From: an uncultured Geobacteraceae bacterium
GTDB lineage: Bacteria; Desulfobacterota; Desulfuromonadia; Geobacterales; CAIOGM01
Assembly (NCBI GenBank): GCA_903902345.1
Contig: CAIUUR010000102.1
Coordinates: 1-42,006 of the forward strand
Reading direction: 5' to 3'
DNA length: 42,006 nucleotides
Shown here: in pieces, positions 1-8,296 of the stretch
How the letters are laid out: the number at the start of each line of letters is the position of its first letter
Position numbering within the stretch: position 1 is the first letter of the stretch
Program-made: the position numbers and the translations under genes
Notes under the pieces: generated by a model
Told to the model about the DNA's origin: nothing
The model's database searches: none
Seen by the model: only the letters and a program-made list of their open reading frames with translations

Positions 1-124
1 GGGAGCGACGGCGTGACTTCGGGCACCACCGACAGTCGCATTCAGACGTGAACCCTCCCGTGAGGACCCTCTATCAGCTACGGTCCATGGTTCGTGCGTC
101 AGCAATGCGCTACCTGTGGCTCCG

Positions 125-153
125 TTGACTTTGCCCGTTGCAATTGATATAAT
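125..153 (+). promoter_or_regulatory. sigma-70 promoter for the OmpA-like/Smr genes
   Basis: TTGACT at 125-130 and a perfect TATAAT at 148-153 are separated by 17 bp, which is close to the housekeeping consensus. It lies about 75 bp before the first gene. In the preceding 124 bases I see no supportable gene, although short open frames run in from the left edge and one may be the tail of an upstream gene. Confidence 0.75.
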
Positions 154-228
154 GTCTGGTCATAGTCTGGATTTTACCCCGAGCCCAGCCCTGTTCCCGT
201 TCCCCACTTTTTACTTCCGGAGGTCCCC

Positions 229-1089
229 ATGGGCTTGACCTGTTCCCGACTTCTCCTCCCGGTTCTCCTCCTTATTACCGCAGGGGGGTGTGTTTCCACC
301 GGAACCTTCGACCGGAAGGTGGCCGAAGTGGCGACTCTGACCCAGGAAACGGCCCGATTGCGTCAGGAAGGGGCCGACCGGGTCAGGAGCGAAGGTGACC
401 GGGTAGCGGAGCTGGCGGAACTGGCGAGTCGGGTGACGGCGCTGACGGTGCTCAACAGAAAATGCGAGGCCGACAGGAAGGTCGTGGAAGGACTTCTCAG
501 GGCAAAGGAAGATACTCTTTCCACCACCGTCATCGATCTCCGGCAGAAGAACGCCGAGCTTGCGGGGAGCAATCTCTCGCTGAAACAGGATATGGACGCC
601 CTCCTGAAGAGCAGGAGCGGAGATGTCAGAAAAACCGGTTCGATCTACGAAGAGTTGCTGGGGCTTATGAAAGATGAAGTTGCCCGGGGTGAAGCAACCG
701 TTTCGGAATTGCAGGGTACCCTGACGGTGACCCTGTTCGAACCACTCCTTTTTGACCCCGGTGCGGCGGATCTCAAGCCGACGGCTGGAGCAACGCTGCG
801 GAAACTGGCGGGGTATCTCAACGGGGTGAAGGGGAAAGGCATTCGGGTGGAAGGGGACACCGAAACGGTCCTGAGCGCCTCCTGGTCGCTGCAAAAGTAC
901 CCCTCCGGGTGGGAGCTGGCGGCGGCCCGGGCCGTCACGGTGGCCCGGGCCCTCCAGCAGGAAGGGGTCAGCCCCCTTCTCCTGTCGGCGGTTTCCCATG
1001 GAGAATACCGCCCGTTGTCGGACAACATCTCCGAGCTCGGCCGGGCCAGGAATCGGCGGATTCAGCTTGTCATCATCCCCAAAGAGTGA
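229..1089 (+). CDS. OmpA-family lipoprotein with coiled-coil N-terminal half
   Basis: A 286-residue predicted envelope protein. The N-terminus has a hydrophobic signal followed by AGGC, a plausible though not ideal lipobox, so it is probably a lipoprotein. Residues about 25-150 are rich in E, K, R, L and Q with heptad character (coiled coil). The C-terminal part, about 165-286, has the OmpA/MotB-like pattern: a beta strand with LFDPG, a DLKP segment, an 'IRVEGDTE' strand, then an AAARAVTVARAL helix and a final RARNRRIQLVI strand. Such domains bind peptidoglycan. The loop after VEGDTE has an insert, and the usual GHTD is GDTE, so binding may be altered. The ATG follows a good GGAGG ribosome site. 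The Smr gene starts 5 bp downstream, so the two are probably co-transcribed. Exact role unknown. Confidence 0.75.
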   Translation: MGLTCSRLLLPVLLLITAGGCVSTGTFDRKVAEVATLTQETARLRQEGADRVRSEGDRVAELAELASRVTALTVLNRKCEADRKVVEGLLRAKEDTLSTTVIDLRQKNAELAGSNLSLKQDMDALLKSRSGDVRKTGSIYEELLGLMKDEVARGEATVSELQGTLTVTLFEPLLFDPGAADLKPTAGATLRKLAGYLNGVKGKGIRVEGDTETVLSASWSLQKYPSGWELAAARAVTVARALQQEGVSPLLLSAVSHGEYRPLSDNISELGRARNRRIQLVIIPKE

Positions 1090-1094
1090 GTCAG

Positions 1095-1790
1095 ATGAAA
1101 AAAAAACAGCCCCTCCCTAAACCGAAAGAATTCACTCCGGCCCCGTTCACGGCGCTGAAGGGGTTGGCCGTGAAGGCGTCAGCCGTTTCTTCCCCGGCAC
1201 CGACGCCTCCTCCACCGGCGCCGCTACCGCCGACAGAAGATGAAGATGATCTTGACCTGTTTTTTCGGGCAGTCTCCGATGTCAGGCCGCTGCCATCGCT
1301 CCGGCGGAAAGATGCTTCCTCCGTGCCTCCGCCCTCCCCGGTTTTGCGTGTACGAAAGCTGGAAGAAGAGGACAGCGCGTTGTTTCTCGCGTCGCTGACG
1401 GGGATGGATGTCCGGTTCCAGGACGAACTTCCCGAGGAGGACAGTGTTGTGCTGTCTTGCGTTCCGGCCAGCCGGTTCAAGCAGCTCAGAAGGGGGACCC
1501 TCAAGATCAGGATGGAGCTTGATCTGCATGGTTTGACCCGTGAGGAGGCCCTGGAAAGTCTCGGGCGGTTCATCGAAGGCGCCTGGCAGAGAGAATTGAA
1601 GGCGGTGCTTGTTATTACCGGCAAGGGGAACAATTCTCCCGGTGAACCGGTTCTTCAGGCGGCGGTTGACGGTTGGTTGCGGGAGCAGGGGAAAGAAAGA
1701 GTCGTGGAGTTCGCCTCGGCTCCCCGTCAGCTGGGTGGTGCCGGTGCCTTTGTCGTTTTTCTCAGACCTCATTTGGAAGACATACCTTGA
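1095..1790 (+). CDS. Smr-domain protein (putative nuclease/DNA- or RNA-acting)
   Basis: The ORF track starts at 909, but the likely start is ATG 1095 (MKKKQPLPKP), 5 bp after the previous stop, giving 231 residues. The first 60 residues are basic and Pro/Ala-rich, probably disordered, followed by an acidic DEDDLD patch. The C-terminal 85 residues form an Smr domain, with the LDLHG motif, an amphipathic helix (REALESL-type) and the ITGKGN motif corresponding to the family's (H/T)GxG. Stand-alone Smr proteins of this layout (YdaL/SmrA-like) have been linked to nicking DNA or cleaving RNA. The substrate here is not known. The Shine-Dalgarno sequence is weak, so translation may be coupled to the upstream lipoprotein gene. 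Confidence 0.8.
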   Translation: MKKKQPLPKPKEFTPAPFTALKGLAVKASAVSSPAPTPPPPAPLPPTEDEDDLDLFFRAVSDVRPLPSLRRKDASSVPPPSPVLRVRKLEEEDSALFLASLTGMDVRFQDELPEEDSVVLSCVPASRFKQLRRGTLKIRMELDLHGLTREEALESLGRFIEGAWQRELKAVLVITGKGNNSPGEPVLQAAVDGWLREQGKERVVEFASAPRQLGGAGAFVVFLRPHLEDIP

Positions 1791-1818
1791 AATAGTTGTT
1801 TGAACGGGAAGTTATAAT

Positions 1819-2721
1819 TTGCACTGTCATCATGATGAATTAGACGCTCTTCCCTTGAGGAACGCCGAACCGGATACGATCTGGTGCTGTTTTGGTTACG
1901 GACCTGATGTCTGCATCCGGTACGAACGGCAGGGGCGTGGCCCGGTCCCGGTAATCCTCCTTCATGGCTTTGCCGCCTCCCGAACCACCTGGGATGATCT
2001 CAGGGTCCGCTTTTCTCTCACACAATACACTCTTTATCTCATCGATCTTAAAGGATTCGGTCGTTCTTCAACGCCCCGTGACGGCGATTACAGCCCTGTC
2101 GAACAGGCGGCGATAATCCTGGGTTTAATGGCTGAACTACAGTTACGCGGCGCCGTACTGGCAGGACATTCCTATGGAGGGACGGTAGCACTTCTTGCGG
2201 TGCTCATGGCACGCCGGTCAGCATGGCGTGGGCTCTTTACGGGACTGGTGCTCATGGGCGCTCCGGCCTGGCCCCAGCCGCTCCCGAAGTTTTTCCGCTA
2301 CCTGAAGACTCCATTTCTGGGAAGCGCCCTGCTGAAGATTCTCCCCAACCGGTATGTTGTAACCAGGGCACTGAAATCGATCTATTACGATAAAAAGCTG
2401 GTGGACGACCTTCATCGGGAGCGTTATGCCGACAGTTTTAAAGGGAGCGGGACGGTAAATGCCCTGATTCGCACCGTGCGCCAGATGGTGCCGAAGGAGT
2501 GGGAGGAAATTTGTTCCGCATATCCTCTTCTGGAGACACCACTCCTGCTCATCTGGGGAAGGGAAGATCGGGTGGTGAGGCTCTGGCAGGGGGAGCGGCT
2601 CCGGGATACGATTCCCGGGGCTCGACTGGAGATCATGGAGGGGTGCGGGCATAATCCCCATGAGGAGTGTCCCGACGAATGTTGGAGGATCATCCTGCAG
2701 TTTCTGAAAGAGGTGGGTTAA
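1819..2721 (+). CDS. alpha/beta-fold hydrolase
   Basis: A 300-residue protein with the full alpha/beta-hydrolase set: an oxyanion strand VILLHGFAAS, the nucleophile elbow AGHSYGG (Ser), an acid in WGREDRVV and a catalytic His in GCGHNPHEE. A lid region follows the nucleophile (about residues 140-215). No substrate can be inferred. There is no signal peptide, so it is probably cytoplasmic. The start is uncertain: the track uses TTG at 1819 with a weak GGGAAG upstream, and a TTG at 1855 is possible. It lies 28 bp after the Smr gene on the same strand and may belong to that transcript. Confidence 0.8.
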   Translation: MHCHHDELDALPLRNAEPDTIWCCFGYGPDVCIRYERQGRGPVPVILLHGFAASRTTWDDLRVRFSLTQYTLYLIDLKGFGRSSTPRDGDYSPVEQAAIILGLMAELQLRGAVLAGHSYGGTVALLAVLMARRSAWRGLFTGLVLMGAPAWPQPLPKFFRYLKTPFLGSALLKILPNRYVVTRALKSIYYDKKLVDDLHRERYADSFKGSGTVNALIRTVRQMVPKEWEEICSAYPLLETPLLLIWGREDRVVRLWQGERLRDTIPGARLEIMEGCGHNPHEECPDECWRIILQFLKEVG

Positions 2722-2728
2722 ATCCGTC

Positions 2729-2757
2729 TTGAAACCATGACAATTTGCCGCTACACT
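2729..2757 (+). promoter_or_regulatory. putative sigma-70 promoter for rpe operon
   Basis: TTGAAA, a 17-bp spacer and TACACT precede rpe by about 47 bp in an 83-bp gap. The -10 box matches four of six consensus positions, so this is moderate evidence. Confidence 0.45.
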
Positions 2758-2804
2758 GCATCACATCGTTTCCGCCTGACCATCTACCGCTCCCGGAGTA
2801 ACCC

Positions 2805-3470
2805 ATGAAAAAGATTGCACCATCTATCCTATCCGCCGATTTCTGCCGACTGGGTGAAGAGATCCGGGCCGTGGAGGCGGCAGGGGCCGATTACATCCAT
2901 GTGGACGTCATGGACGGCCACTTCGTGCCCAACATCACCATCGGGCCGCCGGTGGTGGCCTCCATCCGTAAGGTGACCGCTCTTCCCCTGGATGTCCATC
3001 TGATGATCGAGAATCCCGGCCGCTACATCGCCGACTTTGCCAAGGCGGGGGCCGATCTCATCGTGGTGCATGCCGAGGCCGATGTTCACCTCCACCGCAC
3101 CGTGCAGCTCATCAAGTCGCTGGGGAAAAAGGCCGGGGTTTCTCTGAATCCCGCCACCTCCCTGCACGTTCTCGACCATATCATCGAGGATCTGGACTTG
3201 GTTCTCCTCATGACCGTTAACCCCGGATTCGGGGGGCAGGCCTTCATCGAATCGTGCCTCCCCAAGATCCAGGCGGTTCGCGCACTCCTGGACCGGCGCG
3301 GTCTGGAGGCGGAACTGGAGGTGGACGGAGGGGTCACGGTGGAGAACATAGCTCGGATCTCCCATGCCGGCGCCGACGTTTTCGTGGCGGGGAGCGCCGT
3401 CTTCAATGGCGGGGATTACGCCGCCACCATGGGGGAGATGCGGCGACGGTTTCGGGAACCGCTTCTCTGA
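2805..3470 (+). CDS. rpe: ribulose-phosphate 3-epimerase
   Basis: A 221-residue TIM-barrel enzyme interconverting ribulose 5-phosphate and xylulose 5-phosphate in the pentose phosphate pathway. Family motifs are all present: the [10 protein letters not shown]-terminus, the metal-binding [18 protein letters not shown], the [10 protein letters not shown] loop, the EVDGGV strand and the phosphate-binding VAGSAVF. The length is normal for the family. ATG follows CGGAG. The stop codon overlaps the start of the NUDIX gene (TGATG), implying translational coupling. Confidence 0.97.
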   Translation: MKKIAPSILSADFCRLGEEIRAVEAAGADYIHVDVMDGHFVPNITIGPPVVASIRKVTALPLDVHLMIENPGRYIADFAKAGADLIVVHAEADVHLHRTVQLIKSLGKKAGVSLNPATSLHVLDHIIEDLDLVLLMTVNPGFGGQAFIESCLPKIQAVRALLDRRGLEAELEVDGGVTVENIARISHAGADVFVAGSAVFNGGDYAATMGEMRRRFREPLL

Positions 3471-4126
3471 TGGCGCCCTCGCCCTCTCCGGGTAATGGCG
3501 GAGAGTGGGAGGAGATGGAACAGCTTCGCCGGTTGCTGCAGGGTCGCCGCCGGCTGATCCTGCCGTCCGGTCCGGTCCCGGCGGCGGTCCTCCTCCCCCT
3601 GTTCCACGAAGACGGCTCCTGGAATGTTCTCCTCACCAAGCGTACTGAGCATCTCACCCACCACGGCGGCGAGATCTCCTTTCCCGGCGGAGTCCGCCAG
3701 GATGACGACCCCGATCTGCTGGCCACCGCCCTGCGGGAGTGTTGGGAAGAGGTGGGGATCAGGCCGGAAGATGTTGATCTTCTCGGTACCCTGGACGACA
3801 TCGTCTCCGTTCACAATTACCTCGTAACCCCCTTCGTCGGAGTCATCCCGTCTCAGTACCCCTTCAACATCAGCCAGGACGAGATCCAACGGCTCATCGT
3901 GATTCCGGTGGCGGAGTTGCTCCGTCCCGAGATCTATCGAGTGGAGGATTGGAGCTGGAAGGGGCGGAAGATGCCGGTTTCATTCTTTACCTCCGGAGAG
4001 GATGAGGTCTGGGGGCTCACCGCCGCCATCCTGAGGCAGTTTCTCGACCTGATACAACCCGCTGCCGCACAAGAAGCTTGCGATGCCTCCACAGACTGCC
4101 ACCATTCCCCGGATTCTCATTGTTGA
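3470..4126 (+). CDS. NudL-type NUDIX hydrolase (probable CoA diphosphatase)
   Basis: The start is taken at ATG 3470, overlapping the rpe stop by one base, which gives 218 residues. The track ORF begins much earlier inside rpe. The NudL/UPF0035 signature VLLTKRTEHLTHHGGEISFPGG directly precedes the NUDIX helix, in which the metal-binding ALRECWEEVG is intact. Family members cleave coenzyme A or acyl-CoA to 3',5'-ADP and phosphopantetheine. CoA is the best guess and has not been tested here. The C-terminal tail after residue about 200 (DASTDCHHSPDSHC) is unlike the family and may be a ragged extension. Nothing links CoA turnover specifically to rpe. Confidence 0.85.
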   Translation: MAPSPSPGNGGEWEEMEQLRRLLQGRRRLILPSGPVPAAVLLPLFHEDGSWNVLLTKRTEHLTHHGGEISFPGGVRQDDDPDLLATALRECWEEVGIRPEDVDLLGTLDDIVSVHNYLVTPFVGVIPSQYPFNISQDEIQRLIVIPVAELLRPEIYRVEDWSWKGRKMPVSFFTSGEDEVWGLTAAILRQFLDLIQPAAAQEACDASTDCHHSPDSHC

Positions 4127-4160
4127 GTACGAATTGGTAACCACCTACCGGGAGATCCCC

Positions 4161-4973
4161 ATGTCATCACCGTTGCCCGAACTATTCGACGCACATTTCC
4201 ACATCATCGATAGCCGGTTCCCCCTGACCCCCAACAATGGGTACCTGCCGGAGCCCTTCGGCTGCGGTGACTATCTGTCCCGGATGAGCGGTTACAACCT
4301 GGTGGGGGGGGCCGTCGTCTCCGGCTCTTTTCAGGGGTTCGATCAGGGGTATCTGGTGGAGGCCCTAGGGGTGTTGGGGGCCGGTTTCGTGGGGGTCACC
4401 CAGCTTCCGGCGACTGTTTCCGATGGGGAGCTTCTTTATCTCAACGACGCGGGGGTGCGGGGATTACGGTTCAACCTGAAGCGGGGGGGATCGGAAGGGG
4501 TGGAACAGCTGGAGTCAATGGCGCGGCGCGTTTACGAACTTGTCGGCTGGCACGTGGAGCTCTACGTGGAGTCGCGGGATCTGGGGGAGCTCCTTGGCGC
4601 CCTGGCAGAGCTCCCTGCGGTGAGCATCGACCATCTGGGGCTTGGTGGGGAGGGGTTCAAGAGCCTGCTGCTGCTGGCGGAACAGGGGGTCAGGGTCAAG
4701 GCGACGGGGTTCGGCAGGGTCGATTTCCCGGTGAAAACCGCCCTCCGGGATCTCTACGCGGCCAATCCGGCGGCGCTCATGTTCGGCACCGATCTCCCCT
4801 CCACCCGGGCGCCCCGCCCCTACGAGGATGACGATGTTACCCTGGTTTTGGATGCCCTGGGAGAAGAGGGAGCCCGCCGGGTTTTTCATGATAACGCCGT
4901 CCATTTCTATCGTCTCGACGCACCCACCCCCAAAAAAACCTTGGCGCCCGCAAGGGGCGCCCCTACCTCGTAG
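4161..4973 (+). CDS. amidohydrolase-family metal-dependent hydrolase
   Basis: The start is placed at ATG 4161 (MSSPLPELFDAHFHI) behind GGGAG, giving 270 residues. It is a TIM-barrel amidohydrolase of the COG3618 type. Visible metal and catalytic positions are DAHFHI near the N-terminus, SIDHLGL in the middle and MFGTDLPS near the C-terminus. Related enzymes act on lactones or aromatic carboxylates, and no substrate can be chosen here. It begins 34 bp after the NUDIX stop and is likely in the rpe transcript. Its last ten residues and the TAG stop are encoded by a dispersed palindromic repeat (4943-4994), so the native C-terminus has probably been replaced. Confidence 0.82.
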   Translation: MSSPLPELFDAHFHIIDSRFPLTPNNGYLPEPFGCGDYLSRMSGYNLVGGAVVSGSFQGFDQGYLVEALGVLGAGFVGVTQLPATVSDGELLYLNDAGVRGLRFNLKRGGSEGVEQLESMARRVYELVGWHVELYVESRDLGELLGALAELPAVSIDHLGLGGEGFKSLLLLAEQGVRVKATGFGRVDFPVKTALRDLYAANPAALMFGTDLPSTRAPRPYEDDDVTLVLDALGEEGARRVFHDNAVHFYRLDAPTPKKTLAPARGAPTS

Positions 4974-4994
4974 GGGTACCCCTTGCGGGTATCC
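4943..4994. repeat. paired REP-like palindrome overlapping a gene end
   Basis: Two head-to-head units share the sequence GTAGGGG-NN-CCCCTTGCGGG: one on the minus strand from 4966 and one on the plus strand from 4970. Together they make a 43-bp near-perfect palindrome at 4947-4989 with a CTC centre. Each unit can also fold on its own. The first half supplies codons for the end of the amidohydrolase. A related GTAGGGGC palindrome occurs at 27256. This type of extragenic palindrome is scattered through many bacterial genomes. Confidence 0.8.
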
Positions 4995-5033
4995 GTTTTA
5001 CAACCGGCAGTTTCAATTGCACTCCCACACTCC

Positions 5034-5062
5034 TTGACTCCTGAAGTAGAACGCCGTACTAT
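5034..5062 (+). promoter_or_regulatory. putative promoter for the symporter operon
   Basis: TTGACT, a 17-bp spacer and TACTAT sit about 40 bp before the DUF4212 gene, directly after the palindrome that ends the previous unit. The -10 matches four of six positions. Confidence 0.5.
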
Positions 5063-5100
5063 GCGGACAATGATGATTCCATACCCTCAGGAGGGTGGTT

Positions 5101-5427
5101 ATGAGCGATAAACAGTGGTCCGAAGTCAACCTTCTTCGTCCCAAGAAGGGGTATATGGGGGGGGAGGTTCTCATCACTTCGGTGATTCTCATCGGCTGGG
5201 GGGGGGCGACCTTCGGTTTTCAACTCCTCCAGAAATTTCTGGCCACGACTCCCCAGGGGGAAAACATCTTCACCCGCTACACCTTTTTCAATCTGCCGTT
5301 GAATGTCTGGTTCACCGGCCAGTTTCTTCCTCTCTGGTTTGTCATCCTCTGCATGATCTATAACCTTTACATCGACCGGCTGACGGAGCGGCACAGTCGC
5401 ACGAGATATCCCTATGAACATGAGTGA
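5101..5427 (+). CDS. DUF4212 small subunit of sodium/solute symporter
   Basis: A 108-residue membrane protein with two predicted transmembrane helices (about 28-50 and 76-95) and a short basic C-terminus. The pattern of a helical pair with a conserved loop between them, immediately before an SSS-family permease, matches the DUF4212 'sodium:solute symporter small subunit' family. The start chosen is ATG 5101, five bases after AGGAGG. The GTG at 5095 used by the track overlaps the ribosome site itself. Its end overlaps the start of the permease gene by 14 bases, so the two are translated together and probably act as one transporter. Confidence 0.82.
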   Translation: MSDKQWSEVNLLRPKKGYMGGEVLITSVILIGWGGATFGFQLLQKFLATTPQGENIFTRYTFFNLPLNVWFTGQFLPLWFVILCMIYNLYIDRLTERHSRTRYPYEHE

Positions 5428-6949
5428 CCTCCAGATCAAGTTCGTTCCCCTGGTCATTGCCGTCGTAGTCCTAACTTCCTTTCTCCTGGTGGGGCTCCTC
5501 CACAAGGTGCGGGAAAGCTCCGATTACGGCCTGGGGGGACGCTCCATCGGTCGGCTGGGGAGCGGCGCCGCCATCGCCAGCAACTGGATGAGCGCCGCCA
5601 GTTTTCTGGGGATGGCCGGTTTCTTCTACCTGTACGGTTACCTGGGGCTGGCGTGCGTTATCGGTTGGACCGGCGGGTACGTCCTGCTCCTCATCCTCCT
5701 GGCAGGGCAGATTCGGCGTTTCGGCAAGTACACCGCCCCGGATTTCGTGGGAGAACGGTACGACTCACCCGCGGCGAGGCTCATTTCAGCTCTTATCTCC
5801 GTCACCATCTCGGTGATCTACTGTGCCGCCCAGTTCAAGGGGATAGGAATCCTCTTCGGTTGGCTGTTTGGTCTTCCCTACACGACCGCGGTCACCTTCG
5901 GGTCCATTGCCGTGATCTCCTACGTAGTTTTCGCCGGTTCCCAGGGGGTGATGAAGAACCAGCAGTTGCAGTACACCATCCTCATCATCTCCTTCATCGT
6001 TCCCCTCATGTTCCTGGCGAAAAAACTGGGGTATTTCTGGCTGTTGCCCCAGTTCGGCTACGGTGCGGCGCTCCCTCAGCTCTCTCCCGAGTTCAGGAGC
6101 AGCTTTACCCTTCCTTTTGCCGGATCGTCGCTGTTCCAGTGGTCGGCTCTCTGTTTTACGCTGATGGTAGGGACTGCCGGGCTCCCCCATGTCCTCTCCC
6201 GATTTTACATTGTGCCGAACATCCGTGATGCCCGCTGGAGTCTGGTCTGGGGACTCTACTTCATCGCTCTCATCTACTGGTCGGCCCCGGCCTACGCCGT
6301 CTTTGCCCGGCTTCTTGAGGCCAAAAGCGGTGTTGTTCCCGATCTTGCCACAGCCCGGGGGATGGCGGACATGATCGTTATCACGGCGGCAACCAAGGGG
6401 GGGCTTCCCCTCTGGCTGGTTGGTGTCCTGGCCGCCGGGGGGTTGAGCGCCGCTTTCGCCACCGTGTCGGGACTACTCATGACCGGCGCCGCCTCCTGCT
6501 CCCACGACATCTATGCCGGTCTCCTCCATCCCGCCGCCTCGGAGTATCGGAAGATGCGAGTTGCCAAGGGGTGTACCCTCCTCCTGGCGCTGGCCGTTTA
6601 CCTCATCGCGGTGAATCCCCCGGGACTCATCGTGGAGATCACCGCCGTGGCCTTCGCCCTGGCCGGCAACACCATCTTCCCTGCCTTCCTCCTGGGGATC
6701 TGGTGGGGGAGGGCTAACCGGCAGGGAATCATCACCGGCATGCTCCTGGGAGTTCTGATTACCTTTGCCGCACCGCTTTTCGGCACGTTTATCCCTACGC
6801 TGGCCACAATCTTCCCCGTGACCTCTTCGGCTCTCTGCGGCGCCCCCCTGGTTATTCTCGTCACCATCGTCGTGTCGCTCCTGACCCCTCCGCCGCCTGA
6901 ACGGATTCGACGCTTCCTGGCCACGGAAGTCCACGGTCATCTGGATTAG
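5414..6949 (+). CDS. SSS-family sodium/monocarboxylate (acetate-type) symporter
   Basis: A 511-residue integral membrane permease with about 13 hydrophobic helices. Diagnostic stretches are YGLGGRSIGRLGSGAAIASNW after the first helix, GKYTAPDFVGERY, and GTAGLPHVLSRFY, which is the SSS signature in the form seen in ActP/MctC-like acetate and pyruvate carriers. GGLSAAFATVSGLL carries the second sodium-site helix. Uptake of acetate or another short carboxylate with sodium is the likely role and fits a Geobacter-type metabolism, but the substrate is inference. It overlaps the DUF4212 gene, and a second internal ATG six bases on (5420) is also possible. A 28-codon ORF and a DUF294 gene follow. Confidence 0.88.
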   Translation: MNMSDLQIKFVPLVIAVVVLTSFLLVGLLHKVRESSDYGLGGRSIGRLGSGAAIASNWMSAASFLGMAGFFYLYGYLGLACVIGWTGGYVLLLILLAGQIRRFGKYTAPDFVGERYDSPAARLISALISVTISVIYCAAQFKGIGILFGWLFGLPYTTAVTFGSIAVISYVVFAGSQGVMKNQQLQYTILIISFIVPLMFLAKKLGYFWLLPQFGYGAALPQLSPEFRSSFTLPFAGSSLFQWSALCFTLMVGTAGLPHVLSRFYIVPNIRDARWSLVWGLYFIALIYWSAPAYAVFARLLEAKSGVVPDLATARGMADMIVITAATKGGLPLWLVGVLAAGGLSAAFATVSGLLMTGAASCSHDIYAGLLHPAASEYRKMRVAKGCTLLLALAVYLIAVNPPGLIVEITAVAFALAGNTIFPAFLLGIWWGRANRQGIITGMLLGVLITFAAPLFGTFIPTLATIFPVTSSALCGAPLVILVTIVVSLLTPPPPERIRRFLATEVHGHLD

Positions 6950-6960
6950 GAGGAGAAAGG

Positions 6961-7047
6961 ATGTTTACGCGGTTCGACATCGAAGAATCACCTCTGCGGG
7001 CCTCATCCCTTGTGAAGGTTATTGCCGAGGAGGGAATAACCCTATGA
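6961..7047 (+). CDS. 28-codon ORF coupled to the DUF294 gene
   Basis: This ORF is too short for the supplied track. ATG 6961 follows an excellent AGGAGAAAGG site, encodes 28 residues (MFTRFDIEESPLRASSLVKV...), and its TGA overlaps the ATG of the next gene (ATGA at 7044). It could be a real small protein, a translational-coupling leader, or the remnant of an N-terminal domain lost from the DUF294 protein. The peptide has no hydrophobic helix and I do not recognise it. Confidence 0.45.
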   Translation: MFTRFDIEESPLRASSLVKVIAEEGITL

Positions 7048-8294
7048 CAGACCGGGTGACGAAAAAGCTCTTTGATGAGATCTGCGAAGGGATCTTCCGG
7101 GAATTTCGATTGCTCCCGGGAGATGAGGGACGTGAACTGCTGCTGCAGGTCTCGAACAACCTGGAGCGGGAAATAACCGCCGAGCAACAGTTCCAACATG
7201 AATTCGGGAGATTACGGGACGAACTCCTCCGGGTCGATGGGCCGGGTGAATTAGCGCGACTGCACGGACATCTGGCCGGACTGGTTGCTGCCTCCTTCCG
7301 CCGCCGACAGTCGGCTCCTGCCCTGCACGTGCTCTGCAGTGCGGTGCTGGATATGACCGTCACCCAGGCGCTCCGGCTGGCGGTAGAAGGTCTTGCGGAA
7401 GAGGGGTTGGGAAGTGCGCCGCCGTACGCCTGGCTGGTCATGGGTGCGGCCGGTCGGCGAGAGGCAACCCTACCTCAGGAACTGGAAGGTCTGCTGGTCC
7501 ACGGACCGGGTGCGGAAGAGGCCGCCTACTGTGCCGCCATGGCGGGAAGGGCGATCTCCATCCTGGGGCAGTGCGGTATCCGGAGCAGCAAACGAGGGAT
7601 CATGCCCGATCGACCTGCCTGGCGCGCATCTCCGGAGGAGTGGGAAGAACGGCTGGAAGAGCTCTGCCGGCGGGAGCGTGGCCCCGGTTCCCGGTCGGCT
7701 CGTTCCGGTCTCCGTCTGGGGGAGTTCTTCCCCCGGCGAGCCACAAACCTGAGCACCCCGCTCTTCGAACTGGCGGACCTGAGGGTCGTCGCGGGGAATC
7801 ACGACCTGGGGGACAAACTGCGGCTCCAGGTTCGGGCTGCGGCGCAGCGGCATCCCGCCTGTATCCTGGAGGCGGCGCAGACCGTGGCATCGCTCCCCTC
7901 CCCTTTCAACTTTTTCGGTAAGTACCGGGTCGAGCGGTCAGGCCCCCATCGGGGGATGATTGAGCTGGATCGCTGGGGCTCTCTCCCTCTGATCTCCATG
8001 GTTCGTCTCCAGGCCGTGACAGTGGGGATTGCCGAAACCGGCACCCTGGAGCGGATTCGGTTGCTCCTCAAGAGAGGCGCTTTGGATGTGGCGCTGGGCA
8101 AACAACTTCTCCTGGGGGGAGTCGAGATTTTTCGCTTGAAGGCGGAACTGGATGCCCGGGAGGAAGTGGGGAACGGCGGATGGCTGTCTCCCGGCGAACT
8201 CTCCCCCACCGACGGAAAAGCCCTACGGGAAGCATTGGAGTCCATCTCCACTCTTCAGAAGGTCATCCACAGCAGTCTGGCCCAACAGGTGTGA
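7044..8294 (+). CDS. degenerate DUF294-type nucleotidyltransferase-like protein
   Basis: A 416-residue soluble protein. The N-terminal 120 residues are helical. The centre (about 130-150) has WLVMGAAGRREATLPQELEG, which matches the DUF294 nucleotidyltransferase motif 'MGSxGRxEQTLxTDQDN' of the GlnD-like fold. In this copy the DQDN is replaced by ELEG. The following family segment is also altered (GIMPDRPAWRASPEEW). The C-terminal half resembles DUF294_C (FNFFGKYRVERSG...). The cyclic-nucleotide-binding and CBS domains usually fused in front are absent. DUF294 proteins often sit next to SSS symporters and are thought to regulate them. Here catalysis is doubtful, so a binding role is more likely. 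Confidence 0.7.
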   Translation: MTDRVTKKLFDEICEGIFREFRLLPGDEGRELLLQVSNNLEREITAEQQFQHEFGRLRDELLRVDGPGELARLHGHLAGLVAASFRRRQSAPALHVLCSAVLDMTVTQALRLAVEGLAEEGLGSAPPYAWLVMGAAGRREATLPQELEGLLVHGPGAEEAAYCAAMAGRAISILGQCGIRSSKRGIMPDRPAWRASPEEWEERLEELCRRERGPGSRSARSGLRLGEFFPRRATNLSTPLFELADLRVVAGNHDLGDKLRLQVRAAAQRHPACILEAAQTVASLPSPFNFFGKYRVERSGPHRGMIELDRWGSLPLISMVRLQAVTVGIAETGTLERIRLLLKRGALDVALGKQLLLGGVEIFRLKAELDAREEVGNGGWLSPGELSPTDGKALREALESISTLQKVIHSSLAQQV

Positions 8295-8296
8295 CG

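Noticed and set aside
1-228. tRNA or structured RNA at the left edge
   Set aside because: No cloverleaf, CCA end or conserved tRNA loops could be found in the segment; only the promoter is supportable.
211-999. 262-codon minus-strand ORF opposite the OmpA-like gene
   Set aside because: It is low in recognisable motifs, lies fully opposite a gene with a strong promoter, ribosome site and family pattern, and has the composition of a GC-rich shadow frame.
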